The notes below the pieces were generated by a model. It saw nothing but the letters and a program-made list of their open reading frames with translations. It was not told the origin of the DNA and ran no database searches. A stretch of DNA of 64,000 nucleotides, from the NCBI GenBank assembly GCA_037179385.1, contig CM074179.1, forward strand, positions 67,661,806 to 67,725,805, given 5' to 3'. Both the position numbers and the translations under genes were made by a program. The stretch comes from Holothuria scabra (Eukaryota > Echinodermata > Holothuroidea > Aspidochirotida > Holothuriidae). This document shows, one piece after another, positions 1-12,841 of the stretch (positions within the stretch are counted from its first letter, which is position 1; the number at the start of each line of letters is the position of its first letter).

Positions 1-3000
1 TTGGTTGTTCACCACGCCGATTTTGGGAAATCGAGCAATTTTGCTACTTTTTTGTCCTAAGGTTAATTTATAGACTCCACGCAGCCGCAAGTTTTGTACA
101 CCATTTTTCACTTAAAGGTGTGCAAATGGGTCTTTCCAACACATATGTTTGTAAATAGGTAGTTGAAGGTCCATGGTAATTTCCTTTTTTATGTCTAAAC
201 TATTACCTCACAATTGAATATACACACATTTATTGAACAATTCCACGACTGTGAAGAGGTAGTCACTAAGTGCTCATAAATATTCATACCGTTGAGACAG
301 GCAAATTTTCCCCCAATCGGGGTAATACTCATTTTCTCCCCAAAACGGTTATCTCCCGAACTGTTTAGCCAGGTAAGGAACTGAAGGGACAAACATGCCA
401 AGGCGAGTCCACATCGAGATTTGAACGTTACATTTTTGGACAGCGTTACCCCATTCTCGGAATGAGGTGAACAGAACTGACCGCAGAATGGCTTCGAATG
501 ACAGAAGCGGTCTCTTTAGAAATGCACTGTTTGCAGGTAACCTACTCCCTGCCGGAATGCTCGCCAACGGCCACAATGTTTACGTGCGTGCACGTGCTGC
601 ATGCATTCAATGAGTGCAGCACTAGTAACCTCTAGCCTTAACTTATAAACAAAGAATTATGTCATAGGTCCGTCTCTCCTAAACCTAGGGGAGTACAGGG
701 TGTCAAAGGCAATGGCCAGTTTCAACTCTTCCTCCCTGCAGATGAGGTGAGTCATCACTCCCAAGTGCAATCATGCGAAAAAATTACGGTTCAAGATTGC
801 TTGTAGCTTCGATTTCTCATGAAACCTTATTTAAGGGCAACTATTTCTCAAGGCGCAAGAGGTGCAAAATGTGTAGAGTTTAAAGCAAATATCCAACTCT
901 TTAGAAGGTGGAAAAAAATAGTGAAGCCATTTAAAAAGCTTACTCTGGTGACCTTGAATGACCTCAACACAACGAAAACAACATTTCTCCTCTTAATATG
1001 TGAAGTCTATACATCGAATGCGGACAGCGTAAGCCATTGCTACAGTGAGATATCGGGTTTACATGTATTCTCCAAGATTGCACATTCGAAAAGTTTCATC
1101 ATTTTTATCTTGTGATATTGTGTGTGTATTCATTCAGACCTACACACAGGTAAGGTACTGGAGAGGACACACTTTTACGGAAGGGGGATCAAACGTCTTG
1201 TCATTGTGCAAAAATAACAAAAATATTTATAGCAAACTTAAATCTCGTTAGAGGTCGAGAAAATGAAATGAGAAGCAACTTTCACGGTTTTTGCAGTTTT
1301 CCTCGGGCGACCTAAAATAACACCTTACCGCCACTTAAGTAAATGGGGTTCCTTTTCTTAACATGGAAAATCCTTATGCCAAATTTGGAAAGTGTCCATC
1401 ATTGACATCTAAAGATATTGTGCTAAATACGCATTAAGGACTGCAACTAGGCACAAATATGAAAAAGAAACAAACCCCAAAATCTCTAGGGGAGGATGAT
1501 TGAAAAGTTAGAGCCAGTCAAACGGATTTTTACAGTTTTACTACAAGGGACCGGAAGTGAACTTTGTCCTGCACCGAAATAATAGGATTCCTCCTATATA
1601 GACTACTACGAGAATTTCATGCATTGCGTCAATTTTGCCAGCCGTTACACCTGTTGTTTTTTACGCGTTTTGACTTTTATTGAGAATATGATCTTTGTGC
1701 AATATATCAAGATGGTTTCACATTTACATTTTGTATAACTTCTGTTTACTGTCACTAAAGAGCTTACAGAATAAATTCTTCTCCTCTGTAGTCCATTTGC
1801 ATTCTGTCCCGTATGAGGAAAACCAAACAATTGCGACTTATTTTCATTAAACAGTCGTTTCCAGTTTATCAAAACAAACCATTAATGTGTCTGCAGCGTC
1901 GGGTCGAGATGAGAGCATTGTTTTTTAAATCCTCAGTGTTTTCAGAAACAAATCAATAGAGTGCTGGTGGTGTCGGGTTGAGACGAACCCATCGTTTTAT
2001 TTTATCACCATTCCTTTGGAATAGCCAGACTTAAACAATGCTTCTTGGCAATTACAGTATGAAAAAATCAATAGAGGGAAACAGTTCAAATAAGGCTAAT
2101 TACATGGAAGTTTGGCAATTCCTTGATGAAGAGGGTACCGTAATACAATATCAGTATTGATTAATAAGTTTGATGTGTCTCGTCCCGGATAACACCTCTT
2201 TTCTTTAAGCAGAGACATTTTTCATCATCAACTACCAGGCTTTTTGGTTCATAATAACAGCAAGACCCTGTAAACCTACGCTAAATATGGCAAGCTCATG
2301 TATGAACGGAAAACTATTTCCTTCATTAGCTCATGAGTTTCTATGCGAATTCCCTTAAGTTAAACATTTTTTTAAATTTCATAAATATTTTTCTCAATTT
2401 TATAAACATTTTTTTTTTCAAATTTTTCACAGTTATTATAAACATTCCACGTTATATCGTAAACATAATGTACTGACATTCGACCCGAATTTGCCTAAAT
2501 ATTTTTCTAAATGGCAAATTTCCTTGTAATGTCAAATTGCGTAATCTAGTCTCAAAAAGGAGTATCAATTTAAACTGTTTACACTGTGGTTAACATCCAC
2601 TTGGAATTTGACTTCCTTACCTGTCTTGGATGAATAAATCGTGCTTTGTACCAAAGTTATCATGTTATTGTTCAACATAAACCTTCTTCCTCCCCTTTTT
2701 AAAAATCAGGTTGTTATATTTTATCAATTAAAAAAAAAGTACAAAGCGGATATTAAGGAAAAAGGAGCTGTCAATTTAAAAACAGATTGACAGGTCTTTT
2801 TATCTTTTCTTTATGTACTCATTATGTGTCTGAAAATCTACAGACATTTATTACAGAGTAGCATCGTTCAAGTTTGAGGAATAATTCTTATGAAACCCTA
2901 GTAGGCTAGAGAAAGTTACTTACATAATACATGTAACGTTTTCGAAAGATAACACTTTGTCGGTGTCGCAAAGATGACTAAGATACATTGCAATTTGTTT

Positions 3001-4831
3001 CTCTAGAAGTTGCTCATACAACAAAATCTTGTCATCAATTCTAATGAATTCTTTCATATACAATGGCTACCAACGTTGTCACTGGGATGGGACAAAGAGA
3101 TATTGCACCAATCTCGTACAATCGAGGTTATTTAAAAGGTCTTTTACACAATGAATGCTTCTTTAGCTGTACAATCGCTCTGAAAGATTAAAATTCCCTC
3201 CACCGACTTTATAGTGTGCATGGTCTTTCTGCGGAAGTACAATATCGTTAAACTCATGTGAATTTTAGACCATTGAAAAAGTTTCGGATAAGTGAGATAT
3301 TTAAACGGCCTCCTCCTTAATAATTTAACGTCAGCGGCCGTTTTTGTCCAAGGTACAGGAATAAATAGAATGGTAATATATTATATCTATTTATTTCATG
3401 AAATCGGGTCCTCTTTAAGAAAAGGCATTCATTTTGGTAAGGACTTTTTGTTTGAGGGCAAATAACACCCCTGTCTGTGAATGTTCCATTAAAGTTTTTA
3501 AATAAAGAAATACCACATACAACACCTTTATGACGCCCTCTGTTGTGCGTCTTTATAAGGGGATCGTATTTACAACGCATGTTATATGTATTTGTATGAG
3601 AAAAAAGGGTTGTTAAACTAGCATACTTCAAAAATGTACATTTAGTAGATGCGGCATTGTTGCGCAGTACCTTTTAATAAATGAAATATTTAATCATAAC
3701 TTGTAAAAAAGGCATACATAGTAAAATCACATATATATTGTTGCGAGCGCTCTTCAAGTTAGTTGAAGTCATATTTGCACCATTTTTTAAAGTCGAAACA
3801 TTTAGACGAATTTCATTCATTGTAGTGAATAAAGACGATTTTTTTTACAGAATAATAAAATCAAGTGCGGTCACTGGTGGTGATTTAGGAAAAAGGGAAA
3901 TTGCTGATAAGTCATACCCAAGGGCGACAGACGGACCAGGGAGCTGTAGGGGAAGGAGAAACATCGACTTAATCTGTCAGGCAAAATGTACTTGCAAATA
4001 ATTACATCCTCTTAAAGCACCGAAATTGATTGACGGTTCACTTTGTTTTTATTGTTGACTTTTGTTGACTTCCATACTTAATGATGACCTCCTTCTTTTC
4101 AAGTGCTGTAATCTTGTAACAAAGACCATTGTCAAGATGCTGCTTCAAAGATATCTGCTCAGCCTACACATGTGAAACGTTTTTACAGTTTTTTGATTAA
4201 AACCACTTTCAGTCACTTTTAAGTTGCACAATTCCATTACTATGCTAATTTCGTTATTGGAAATGAATGAACCTGTTTGAAAACCAAAGGGAGCCTAAAT
4301 TTCGATGATGATATTTCGAAAAAATTCCGGATTGTTCCTGAAATAGCGAATAATGTATCTTTTCTTAAAAAGTAATAAAGAAATACGCTGCACCCTTTTT
4401 AAAAGTGGCACTGCGGTACTAGTTGAAATAATTTTTGCTTTGTTTGACGGCTGGCAGTGTAATAATAATGGAGGAAAATCATCCTAAGAGCTCTAAAGAT
4501 GACGAACAAAATTGTCCTCAGTGCCAAATCCATGTTAGTTTAGAGGAATTTCAGGAACCAGACAATGCAAAACTTAAGTGGCGGCTACGCACATAGGACA
4601 AAGGAGGAGCATGCGTTGTTTCTCCTTCCCTTACAGCTCTTTCAAGGAGAGGATTGACCATTTAATTGCTTACGGTCATTTAGAATTAAAAAAAGACTAA
4701 TTGTTATGTTTTAAGGACTTTGGCAGCATAACGAGACACCGTCGATTCGGCATAAATTTAAAAGGACGATGATTTGAAGCCGTAAACCAAAGCGAAGCTA
4801 ATTTAAGCTTTTGTCTTTTATTCCACATTAG
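1..4831. other. no recognisable gene; AT-rich intergenic or intronic DNA
   Basis: I see no open frame here with a recognisable domain, no RNA gene and no clear repeat. The longest open stretches (about 100 codons at 3317-3631 and 3681-4001) have low-complexity composition and no family resemblance. A 41-codon frame at 4469-4594 contains a single CxxC and could be an upstream exon of the following gene, but it has no good donor site. The last 30 bases hold a pyrimidine-rich acceptor (AG at 4830-4831) for the NACHT exon, so part of this stretch is probably intron 1 of that gene. Confidence 0.5.
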
Positions 4832-6354
4832 AAATGAAGCAGACATTTCTGAAACAAGTCCGTGAAAGATACAAGGACCTCTACAATGCAGTTCAACCCG
4901 TACCCTTTGTCAAGGACAAATGTTACAATGTGAACAGGATATTTGTAGAGGGCGGCATTGAATGTTTGATTTCAAGTGCGGGAGGAAAAGAACAAGTAAA
5001 GGAACCCTGGGCTCCTTTAGATTCTTATCAAAACGTTTTCAATTGCTGTCAAATCGAAAAATCAAGGTGCGTATTGGAAGGTGAACCAGGATACGGTAAA
5101 TCCATCATCACTCTCCAGTTTGCGTATGATTGGTGTAACTCCATACCAACGTCACCACTGAGAGATGTGGAGATACTAGTTCTCCTTCGTTTAAGACAAC
5201 TAAGTGGCGTACTATCAATTTACAAAGCAATAAAACAGTTTCTTTTGCCTAGAGATTCGATCCTGTCGGAGAACGACATAGAACGTATTTTACAATTAAG
5301 TGACTCAGTTGTTATCATATTCGATGGATTTGATGAATATCCGGATCGAGATTGCAGCGCGTCTGACGTCATCAGTATAATAACTAGAAAAATGTTCGTA
5401 GACTGTGGTGTCCTTGTCACTACAAGGCCTTCTCTTGTTCCAAATAAATATAATCTACTAACAAGAAGACTTAGATTGACAGGTTATGATGAAGATGCTC
5501 GTAGACATTACATACACAAGGTAGTAGTAGGAGATGATGACGACCGTGTCCGTCAAGTAGAAAAATATCTTAAAGAAAATTCCTTCTTGAGTGATCTAAG
5601 CCAGGTTCCTCTTTTTTTTGCAATGTTTGCCCACATGACTTATGAAAGTGAAAAATTTCGAAAATTAAATTCCCTAACAAGCTTTTTCCGATACATCATA
5701 TCTTGTTTGCATAGTCATATGAGAAATAAAATGGACAACGAAAACGTGCGTAAGTATGAATTGTTTGAAAGTGACCATAGTGGTCTTGATAAATTGGCAT
5801 TTGAGGCACTCAGTTTAAAATGTCAACAGATTGTATGGGAAAAAGAAGAGTTTTCGCAGGCAGTGGGCAGTCAGTTTTGTGAATATTACAGAGACATTGG
5901 TATATTAATTGAAGAAGAGGTGATCCGTATTGACGACGATCCTTTTGTCCCTATTACAAAACACGTGCAGTATGAGACGGAAGTGAGATTTTATCATAAA
6001 CTTTTCTGTGAATGGTATGCAGCTCATTACCTTACTGATTATATTGAACAAAATCCTGATCTCGATGTAAACGTCTTTCTGCAGCACCTGGATCCCATTG
6101 ATGCTCAGTATGTTTATCGATTTGCCTGTGGACTTAACTCTTATTCGGCTGACAAAGTAATTAAATACTTAAGGGACATTGAAGTAGGAGATGCATTTGC
6201 AACCCTCTGTATCCTAGAACACACCATGAAGATTGAACACATAAAGGATACAATTTCTCGGTTATGCTTTGACGGAGTAGTAATTAGCGCCTGCGACAAC
6301 TTGCTTCTGCAAAGATCATACATGCGACTGTTGGAAATAGCAGCTCGAGATGGT
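4832..6354 (+). CDS. NACHT-domain exon of an NLR-like immune receptor
   Basis: STAND-class nucleotide-binding module of a NOD-like receptor, an intracellular innate sensor expected to switch and oligomerise on nucleotide exchange. Counting from the Met at 4834: Walker A GEPGYGKS at residues 83-90, followed by the typical ITLQFAYDW-like helix; Walker B at about 159-171, with D164 in IIFDGFDE; sensor-1 arginine in VLVTTRPS at 193-200; the GxP-like segment around LSQVPLFF at 255-262; and the winged-helix/helical tail FYHKLFCEWYAAHYL at 386-400. The open frame runs to 6423, but a perfect GTAAGT donor at 6355 follows codon 507 (Gly), so the last 22 codons are probably intronic. The acceptor TTCCACATTAG ends at 4831, two bases before the ATG, so that Met may be internal and a death-fold exon may lie upstream. 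No lesion is visible. Family assignment is firm; the gene boundaries are inferred. Confidence 0.88.
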
Positions 6355-6814
6355 GTAAGTGATATAGTTCAATTTAAAATATGCATAAAAGTGATCGGTC
6401 AATTTTTTTTTAAAACTGAGTAAACCCTCTGGTGACTATTCATAAACGATGGAATATTCGTAGAAAAAAAGCTGCACTTATGTAGAAATTGCAGTGATTA
6501 CGATGGACAAAATTTATGACATCTCTGATAAAATGTTATGGAGGATGCACATTGTCTGCTTGACGCAAAAATGACAGTAAAATTCCAAAAATTCTGATCT
6601 GGGCACCAGCCTACCAATTCCAACAAACATGTGCTTGGACAGTATTTTCTTTATACCTAAAAATGCTTCAAGAAATTTATTAGGATTCACTCACTCTACT
6701 GATACTGATGATAAGTGACTCTCCCACATGTATGTCTCTCCATGCTAGCGATTCAAAGGATAATAATTTACTTCCATGTGATTTTTTTATTTTTTGAAAA
6801 ATTATTTCTTTCAG

Positions 6815-6937
6815 TTTTTAAAATTGAAGCACTTGTACGTATACATTGAAAACGAAACACAGGCAGCAACAATACCATTTGGCATTCTTCATGGAAGATT
6901 ATGTGATAACATTCGTTCTCAGTGCTCAGCAGTGCTA
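6815..6937 (+). CDS. putative second exon of the NLR-like gene
   Basis: The acceptor TTATTTCTTTCAG ends at 6814 and a donor GTAATT begins at 6938. The 123-base exon is exactly 41 codons and is phase 0 on both sides, matching the phase-0 end of the NACHT exon 460 bases upstream. It begins FLKLKHLYVYIENET and contains IPFGILHGRLCDNI, a leucine-rich, beta-strand-like composition of the kind that follows NACHT in deuterostome NLRs. The frame is open through the donor to 6982. I recognise the style of sequence rather than a named domain, so this is a predicted exon resting on phase, splice sites and position. Confidence 0.55.
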
Positions 6938-7305
6938 GTAATTTTAAGGACTAAACAAATCGTAGAAATCTGGGAATTTTAGTCTTAAAGACTGATTCCA
7001 TGGTAATGTGACTTTGCTCGCTAGGGCCAAACTACCTAAAATTTCAGATGAGTGGCCCCAAATGTCTTAACTTTCCAAACAAAGAAAACTTTCACAGTAT
7101 AGATGAAAGCACAGTTGAATTAGTTCTATTTTTATTGCTGTGATACTAACACTGGGTTTGCATCCATCTTTGAATTATGACTACCCCGTCGAGGGCCAAC
7201 AGTTTACGGTGATGGTAATGTGGTATTGCTAACTTCCTTGGAGCATCAATGTTAATTGAAAAAAAAAAAACTTGATTAAAAACAATTTGCGTATTGTTTC
7301 CCCAG

Positions 7306-7514
7306 ATCCCCATAACTTTGATATTACTTCACAACTGTATTCTATCAGTGGACCGTCCTGCAACAACCATCAGGACCCACACAGGATTTTCGGTAACCTC
7401 AACAATGCCGGTTATAGAGCTAGGCGTCTCCGCGTGTATTCAAGAAATAACAGAAGATGAGTACCTTGGCATGTTACGATTTGCCTCGATGTGCTCGTCT
7501 TTAAATACCTTGTG
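7306..7514 (+). CDS. putative third exon of the NLR-like gene (LRR-like)
   Basis: The acceptor TTGTTTCCCCAG ends at 7305 and a strong donor GTAAGT starts at 7515. The frame is open across all 209 bases and starts in phase 0, as the previous exon requires. The peptide includes TGFSVTSTMPVIELGV and ends EMLRFASMCSSLNTL-like (observed LGMLRFASMCSSLNTL), which looks like the edge of a leucine-rich repeat. It leaves two bases over, so the next exon should start in phase 2. The next candidate at 9555 does not fit that in its best frame, which suggests a missing exon between them or a mis-set border. Confidence 0.55.
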
Positions 7515-7842
7515 GTAAGTGTAGAACTTGTCTCTATTAAACTTGACGGACAAACACCAGCGAAATGAGACATATTATCTACGATTCTTTACAATGGACG
7601 CTTAATTTTAGAAGTTAAAGTTGCTTCAGCGTTCATGATTGATTCAGTAAAAAGATCCACCTCAACACTGAATTGAGTTTTAACTAATGAGATATTTTAT
7701 GTTATGAACTGCCGAGATATTTTATGTTATGTGGACACTAATATTACACGAAAACAGTGTGTCGTATTTCTGTAAAAATTGACGACGAATAGATTGTGTG
7801 TGTTTGCGCGCGTTTGGGTGCACCTACAATAATGACTTAGCG

Positions 7843-8208
7843 CGGTGGTTCTCAAACTTTTTCTTAATACCTACCCCATAAGGCCCCCTACCACCCAGCA
7901 TGCCATCATATTTATAAACGTCTTTGACTTTGAGCTTTCGACTTTCATTTTACAGCACCAAAATGACCCAGATAAGTTTTATATTGGGTAAATTTTTGTC
8001 AGTATAGTAGCTAAACCTTTCGGAGAAGACGGTCTGTGTCAACCACTCCGCAACCTCATAGGTTCCTTTATTGCACGAATGTATGAGAGCCTCCAGGGAC
8101 CCCCTAGTAAATGCCAATGCCCCCCCTATTGCTTGCAAACTCCTCAGCGCCCCTTGAAACTTTTCAACGCCCTCCAGGGGGCGGTAGGGACCACTTTGAG
8201 AACCAGTG
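7843..8208. mobile_element. hAT-type non-autonomous element (MITE), 366 bp
   Basis: The left end reads GGTGGTTCTCAAACTTTTT and the right end, reverse-complemented, reads CACTGGTTCTCAAAGTGG. This is the classic GGTTCTCAAA terminal inverted repeat of many animal hAT elements. The ends are flanked by an imperfect 8-bp target duplication, ACTTAGCG (7835-7842) and TCTTAGAG (8209-8216), and 8 bp is the hAT-typical length. The interior is C-rich near the right end and encodes no transposase, so this is a deletion-derived or MITE copy inserted in the NLR-like gene, probably in an intron. Confidence 0.75.
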
Positions 8209-8618
8209 TCTTAGAGGGTGCAGGCAGCTTGCGAGAGCTCAAGCCTCGCACGTCTTTCCTCGCCCAAACAGGGCTCCTAGCGTACCTGCAAATTTGGACA
8301 CTCCAGTGAGGTCAGTCACGTAATATCCGGTGGCCGCCCCAAGCGCGGATCCAGAGGGCGGGCTTGGGAAGACCGCCGCCCTTTGGTCGATAACGAAAAC
8401 AATATAAAAAGCATGTAATGAAACAAAAGTAAAAAATAAATAAAATCGGATTTAAATCACACATTTGGTGAGGCATTCCCGGTATTTGGGGTATAGTGAG
8501 GAATGTAAAGACCTGCGTTCAATAGAAACTGAATCATCTTTGAAGCAACTGGACGCTTATGTTCAATGTGTAAGTGCTATGTTTACACATTGCTTCGATT
8601 TTAGCGCTACAGATAGAC

Positions 8619-8991
8619 CTATCTGGCTACCTTTAGGCGAAAAGCGAGTTTCCAATGTAAATAACTAAAAATATGTCCATACGTATGCCAAGCGAGGCGG
8701 CGCTTAGTCTCTCCCACATACAACCAGTTACAACTCCCACAAGCTAAAATATAAACTTCATTACAGGAAATGCAGGAGAATCTTTGTTTGACAATGAAGA
8801 TATTGCTGTTAGGGCCTGAAATGTAGAAGAGATTGTGTTTGCCAACAACTGGGCATGTATTACATCTCGGACGATTACAAGAAAAGGTACCAGGGGTGTC
8901 GTTGAAAGAAGTTTGTGGGTGGGAAACCCGAACTAAATAGTTGGCTAATTTTTTCTCAACTCTAAAAGCAGTGATAGGGGTTCCGGGAAAA
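8619..8991 (-). pseudogene. Penelope-like element fragment: Cys-rich linker plus GIY-YIG start
   Basis: On the minus strand the frame is open from just after a TGA near 8992 down to a TAG at 8619-8621. It reads through PITAFRVEKKLANYLV, a zinc-binding linker (CNRPRCNTCP) and the beginning of a GIY-YIG endonuclease (VYILACGSCNWLYVGETKRR). The order linker, then GIY-YIG, with a CxxC just before LYVGE, is diagnostic for PLE C-termini. The endonuclease is cut off shortly after its first motif, and no reverse transcriptase is adjacent, so this is a truncated fossil. It differs from the other PLE copies in the window and probably represents a separate family. Confidence 0.8.
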
Positions 8992-9554
8992 CATCACGGG
9001 TTGAGGGGTCTTGTCGGAGCAACTCTTAATTTTTGTAGATTATATAAATATACATGAAACGATTACTATTATAAACAAAGTCAAAATTGACAATCAAAAT
9101 ACCATGTCCAACAGGTAACATCTTGAAAATTACCACAACATGCTATTTTGCAACTCCCCAACTGTTTAATGGGGACCTAATAACAATAATTTTAAAGGTA
9201 ACACGGTTTTGCTAGTACTATTGATCAACATAGTTGTCTTTCATTGTGGGTACATACTATATATATTGTCAGACAACGCAACAAGATGTATAGTCAATTA
9301 TAACTTGCAAGTGTGCAGTCGACTCAATATGTTAAAAAAGATCATTGTAAACTTATTTTTTTGTGTCCAGATTAAACCAAAATATAATAATTTCAACTTT
9401 CACCTATTCTTACTTACGCTTATGACTATAGACATATAATATTTTTTGCCCACTTCTTATTTTGAATAAAGTGGGAGTCGTGTGAACAAGACCATACTTC
9501 CAGTTTAAACTTACATTACATTGAAAGTATACAAACACCTTTTCATATTTTCAG

Positions 9555-9631
9555 GTTTTGGGGAAACCCTCCTCCAAGATCATTTAAAGACAGATCCACT
9601 CTTTCCACACTCTATTCAAGAAATGTTAAAG
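9555..9631 (+). CDS. putative short exon, possibly NLR-like gene
   Basis: The acceptor TCATATTTTCAG ends at 9554 and a donor GTAATT starts at 9632. In the frame that ends in phase 0 the peptide is FGETLLQDHLKTDPLFPHSI followed by QEMLK, an amphipathic, helical-looking segment. That frame needs one base from the preceding exon, whereas the 7306-7514 exon leaves two. It joins smoothly in phase to the next candidate at 10526. Support is only splice sites and phase; no domain is recognised. Confidence 0.35.
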
Positions 9632-10525
9632 GTAATTAAAGGGAATATTTTCAGATCCAGTATATATTTTATCGCCATAGCATATGCTACGTGCTTAAAA
9701 CATTTTTTGTGACTTTATGTCATCAAAAATGCACGGGATTTATAGTTTTTACGGCTGCCTGAATGAACGTGTAAATTAATATGCTGCAGTTGTCGATAAA
9801 AGTAAGTGAATCAAACCTCTTTTCATCGTGTCAATACTATTGTTGACAGGGCTTTTAAGCTTTTCAACCAACATTGAAGTAGCTAACAAGGGAAGAGTGG
9901 TGAAAATGAGTGATGGTTAAAAGGCAATGCGCCTTTTTTTTTGGGGGGGGGGGGGGACTTTGGAGGACTTTTTTCCATTTGTTTTGGCGGCGTTTGTCGA
10001 AATTTATAGAGGTATCGCTACGTGTCTACGGGATTGGCTTGAAATGATGAGATACGTGTAAACAGGCTTTAATGATATAATGACATTCGCAGGGAAGCGC
10101 CGAGGTGGTAATTGAACGAGGGTACCGCAGTTGGGTATTGCATTTGGAACAAAATAAACACGGTGAGGGAAAAATTCGAAAGTTCTCAGACTGGTTAGTT
10201 TTTCCCAAACAGCACTGATATGTGTTTAAAAGGGGAAGGGGGAAGGGGAGGCCAGCATGGGATTTGGTTTATAGGCAATGCGCCATTTGTTTTGGAGTTA
10301 CTTTCTTTATTTTTTGGCGGTGATTGTAGGTAACAACATAGCGTGACATTTTGAAAAGTTTTTATCTTATCGTTTCGACCGAAAACTGTGCACATTTGCA
10401 AAGTGGGTGGGAAGAAAGCCTCACCAGATAATTATTCATGGTATTTTAATTAATGCACCTAAGTTTAAACCCCGTTTTTCTTGTAATATATGACGCAAAA
10501 ATAACGACTTTGTTTCCTCAAAAAG

Positions 10526-10588
10526 AACAAAGTGAATGGCTTCAATCCAGATCTCATGACCGCATTCCTCCGTCAATTAGGATTTAAG
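10526..10588 (+). CDS. putative 21-codon phase-0 exon
   Basis: The acceptor TTTCCTCAAAAAG ends at 10525 and the donor GTAATG starts at 10589. The 63-base exon encodes NKVNGFNPDLMTAFLRQLGF plus K, in phase 0 at both ends, and continues the frame of the 9555-9631 candidate. The combined peptide (QEMLK then NKVNGFNPDL) is plausible as one helical region. Assignment to the NLR-like gene is inferred from order and phase. Confidence 0.4.
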
Positions 10589-10589
10589 G

Positions 10590-12290
10590 TAATGGAAAAA
10601 GTCATATTATACCTCTACACTTATTAATCAAGTAAATCTGTCAATGTATTAGAGAGAGAAATTTCATAATCACTCTTTTGTTTTTCTTTGTTTTTTCAGT
10701 AAAATGTTACAGAGAATTTGAGAGATCGCCCAAATATATACTGAATCTTTTAACAGGTCGTTGGGAGGTGAGCGTTTTCAAGTCTTTTTTACCATCGGTC
10801 TGATTAGAACTTCACATGTTTTTAATTGTTTTACATTAATTTGAGAACAAAATTGTAGCAAATCGCCTTCTGTGTTCCAACATTTTTTTGTATCATCATT
10901 GAAGGCTACATCATTTGTTATAACATCATCGCACAATCTTTTTGAATTCATATTGCGGTAATACTACTGGTAGCGACTGTTTCACGCATATCAATACGTT
11001 TGTTTTTACTTATGTCAGTCACTGTGTCCATTGGGTTTATATCAATTTTATACGTAAGCCATACTGCTCTACGGTAGGACTTATTTAAGCAGTAGCTAAA
11101 GTCATTTGAGCTGATACAAAAAGAAAAAGATTTTTCAAAATTACCAAAATTACCGTAATGATGGAAGTGGGTCGTCTGGCATATGTTAAGTCCAGAGAAA
11201 AAAGGGACTCTAACAGTCTTTCAAAAAATGGCACTTGATGAAGTTACTCCCGAGTCCACACGCAGGAAAACCACAAGCGAATAAGATTTGGTTTTGATAA
11301 TAGTGTTCTTATTTCTCTCTTGCGAACATATCGTCTTTGCAGTGCGGTTTGTTTAGTTTCATTTGTACAAAGCTAGCGCCGGTTCACAAATACGCAGACA
11401 CTTAGTTTTCACAGCTTACAATAGGGTTTCTCTTCTAAAGCTGGAGTTAGACTTTCGTCACATCTCTCAACGGCAAAGAAAAGGTTTTGCTTCGTCCTCT
11501 ACACACAATGGTATAACCAGGAGAACGCTTTTTAGTGGAAAAGGGCTATAGATAGTGTATAAAACAAAAGCAGTTTGAAAAAAAAAACGGTTAAGTCATT
11601 CAAAAGACTGTGCTACATGCAATTTATTTCCTCTTTAGGCAGGCATTAGCACCTTATGAATATTTATAACACAGATGCTTTGGAGATCACATCATGTCGA
11701 CGACTGGCCAAAACCGTCAAAAACCTGTGTGTACATACTGATACCTATGCACTCGCATACCGTATTTTCATTTTAGACTAATCAACAGCGAATGTCAGGC
11801 GACATACTTACAATGTGTTTGCTGCAGGGAAAATGTATATCTATAGAGCCTTAATGTGCTTGTTCATACCTGTTAGCCTAAGCTTATGTTGTCTCACTGT
11901 GTTAAGCAACATTCTTCCCCAATTCCACGTAGGGTTTCAGTTGAGATTTTGCCCCCTTTTCTTGTTATTGGGCATAAATTTTGTTGACTTGGCTTATGTT
12001 TCTTACTCCAATTCACTCCTCAGACTTACGTTACACTAGCCTTGGAATAGTCCTATGCTGTTTGCGTATAAACCATTCATCGAACAAATAATCCACACTG
12101 TTTATGCGTGGTTTAGCATTTCACTTTCAGCTGAATATGTACGCATGTTACCTACAATTGTTTATTAATTTAATGTTTAATTATAAACAAACATTGGTTC
12201 ATACTCCTGGCTGATAGGAACATAGATAGGAGGACTGATACGAAGAAGGAACTCGAAATTCATTTGGTAAACCAATTTCAAGATCTGCTT
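10590..12290. other. no gene recognised; likely intronic DNA
   Basis: No recognisable domain, RNA gene or repeat is evident. Short exon-like possibilities around 10700-10757 hit stop codons in the frames that would be needed. If the exons before 10.6 kb and after 21.4 kb belong to one gene, this is the start of an intron of about 11 kb that has filled with mobile elements. Confidence 0.4.
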
Positions 12291-12424
12291 TTAAACAAAG
12301 ATGACTCCCAAAGAGGCTAAAACTATGCCCCTTAGCACGTCAGAACCACTTAAAATTCAGCAAAGCGGGAATTTGAAATCGGGACGGCTTGCCTTTACCA
12401 CTGCACTAAACGTGGCTAACATGA

Positions 12425-12520
12425 TTTTCGGCTCGACCCTTTTTTCATATGTTAGTGTTATGTATGTCATGGCCGACGGAGGCTTCCGGCTTCAGGGGTA
12501 ATTTATTGATGATCTGTGTC
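12425..12520 (+). repeat. possible 3' tail of a PLE, shared with 21075-21140
   Basis: The segment ATGTTAGTGTTATGTATGTC followed by TGGCCGACGGAGGCTTC resembles GTGTTAGTCGTATGTCTGTC followed by TTGGCCGACGGAAGCTTC at 21095-21134, downstream of a GIY-YIG fragment. The shared piece is about 40 bases, so this may be the untranslated tail of the same PLE family. The 66-codon open frame over it (12301-12501) is probably not a gene. Confidence 0.3.
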
Positions 12521-12616
12521 ATCGTAGTTCGTATGTCCATTTAAATTTTGTTCCTTATTTGTCATCGTCACCTAAGGTCGCATTTGAGACGGCGACGACC
12601 TAAGGTAGAGTCAAGA

Positions 12617-12618
<2 letters not shown>

Positions 12619-12653
<35 letters not shown>
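12619..12653. repeat. (TA)n microsatellite
   Basis: A pure TA run directly abutting the end of the inverted PLE pseudo-LTR copy. Confidence 0.95.
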
Positions 12654-12656
<3 letters not shown>

Positions 12657-12841
12657 CATGACGGAGAAAATGTAAAACAACTTTGCTACAGAATTGAAAG
12701 GCTCCGAGGAGATACAAAAAGCGACAGGCAAGAATTTAGATAAATTAAACAGCCAAAAGGTTTGAAGTAGAGCTTTCGAGGAATACTAACTCTTTTTCAA
12801 TACTTGGTCAGAGAATGACAAGGAGTGAGAAATTTTGGAAG

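Noticed and set aside
4469..4594. 41-codon ORF with a CPQC motif upstream of the NACHT exon
   Set aside because: Tempting as a first exon, but there is no convincing donor and one CxxC alone does not define a domain.
12301..12501. 66-codon ORF beginning MTPKEAKTMPLS
   Set aside because: Its 3' half overlaps a segment shared with a PLE untranslated tail near 21.1 kb, and there is no recognisable domain.
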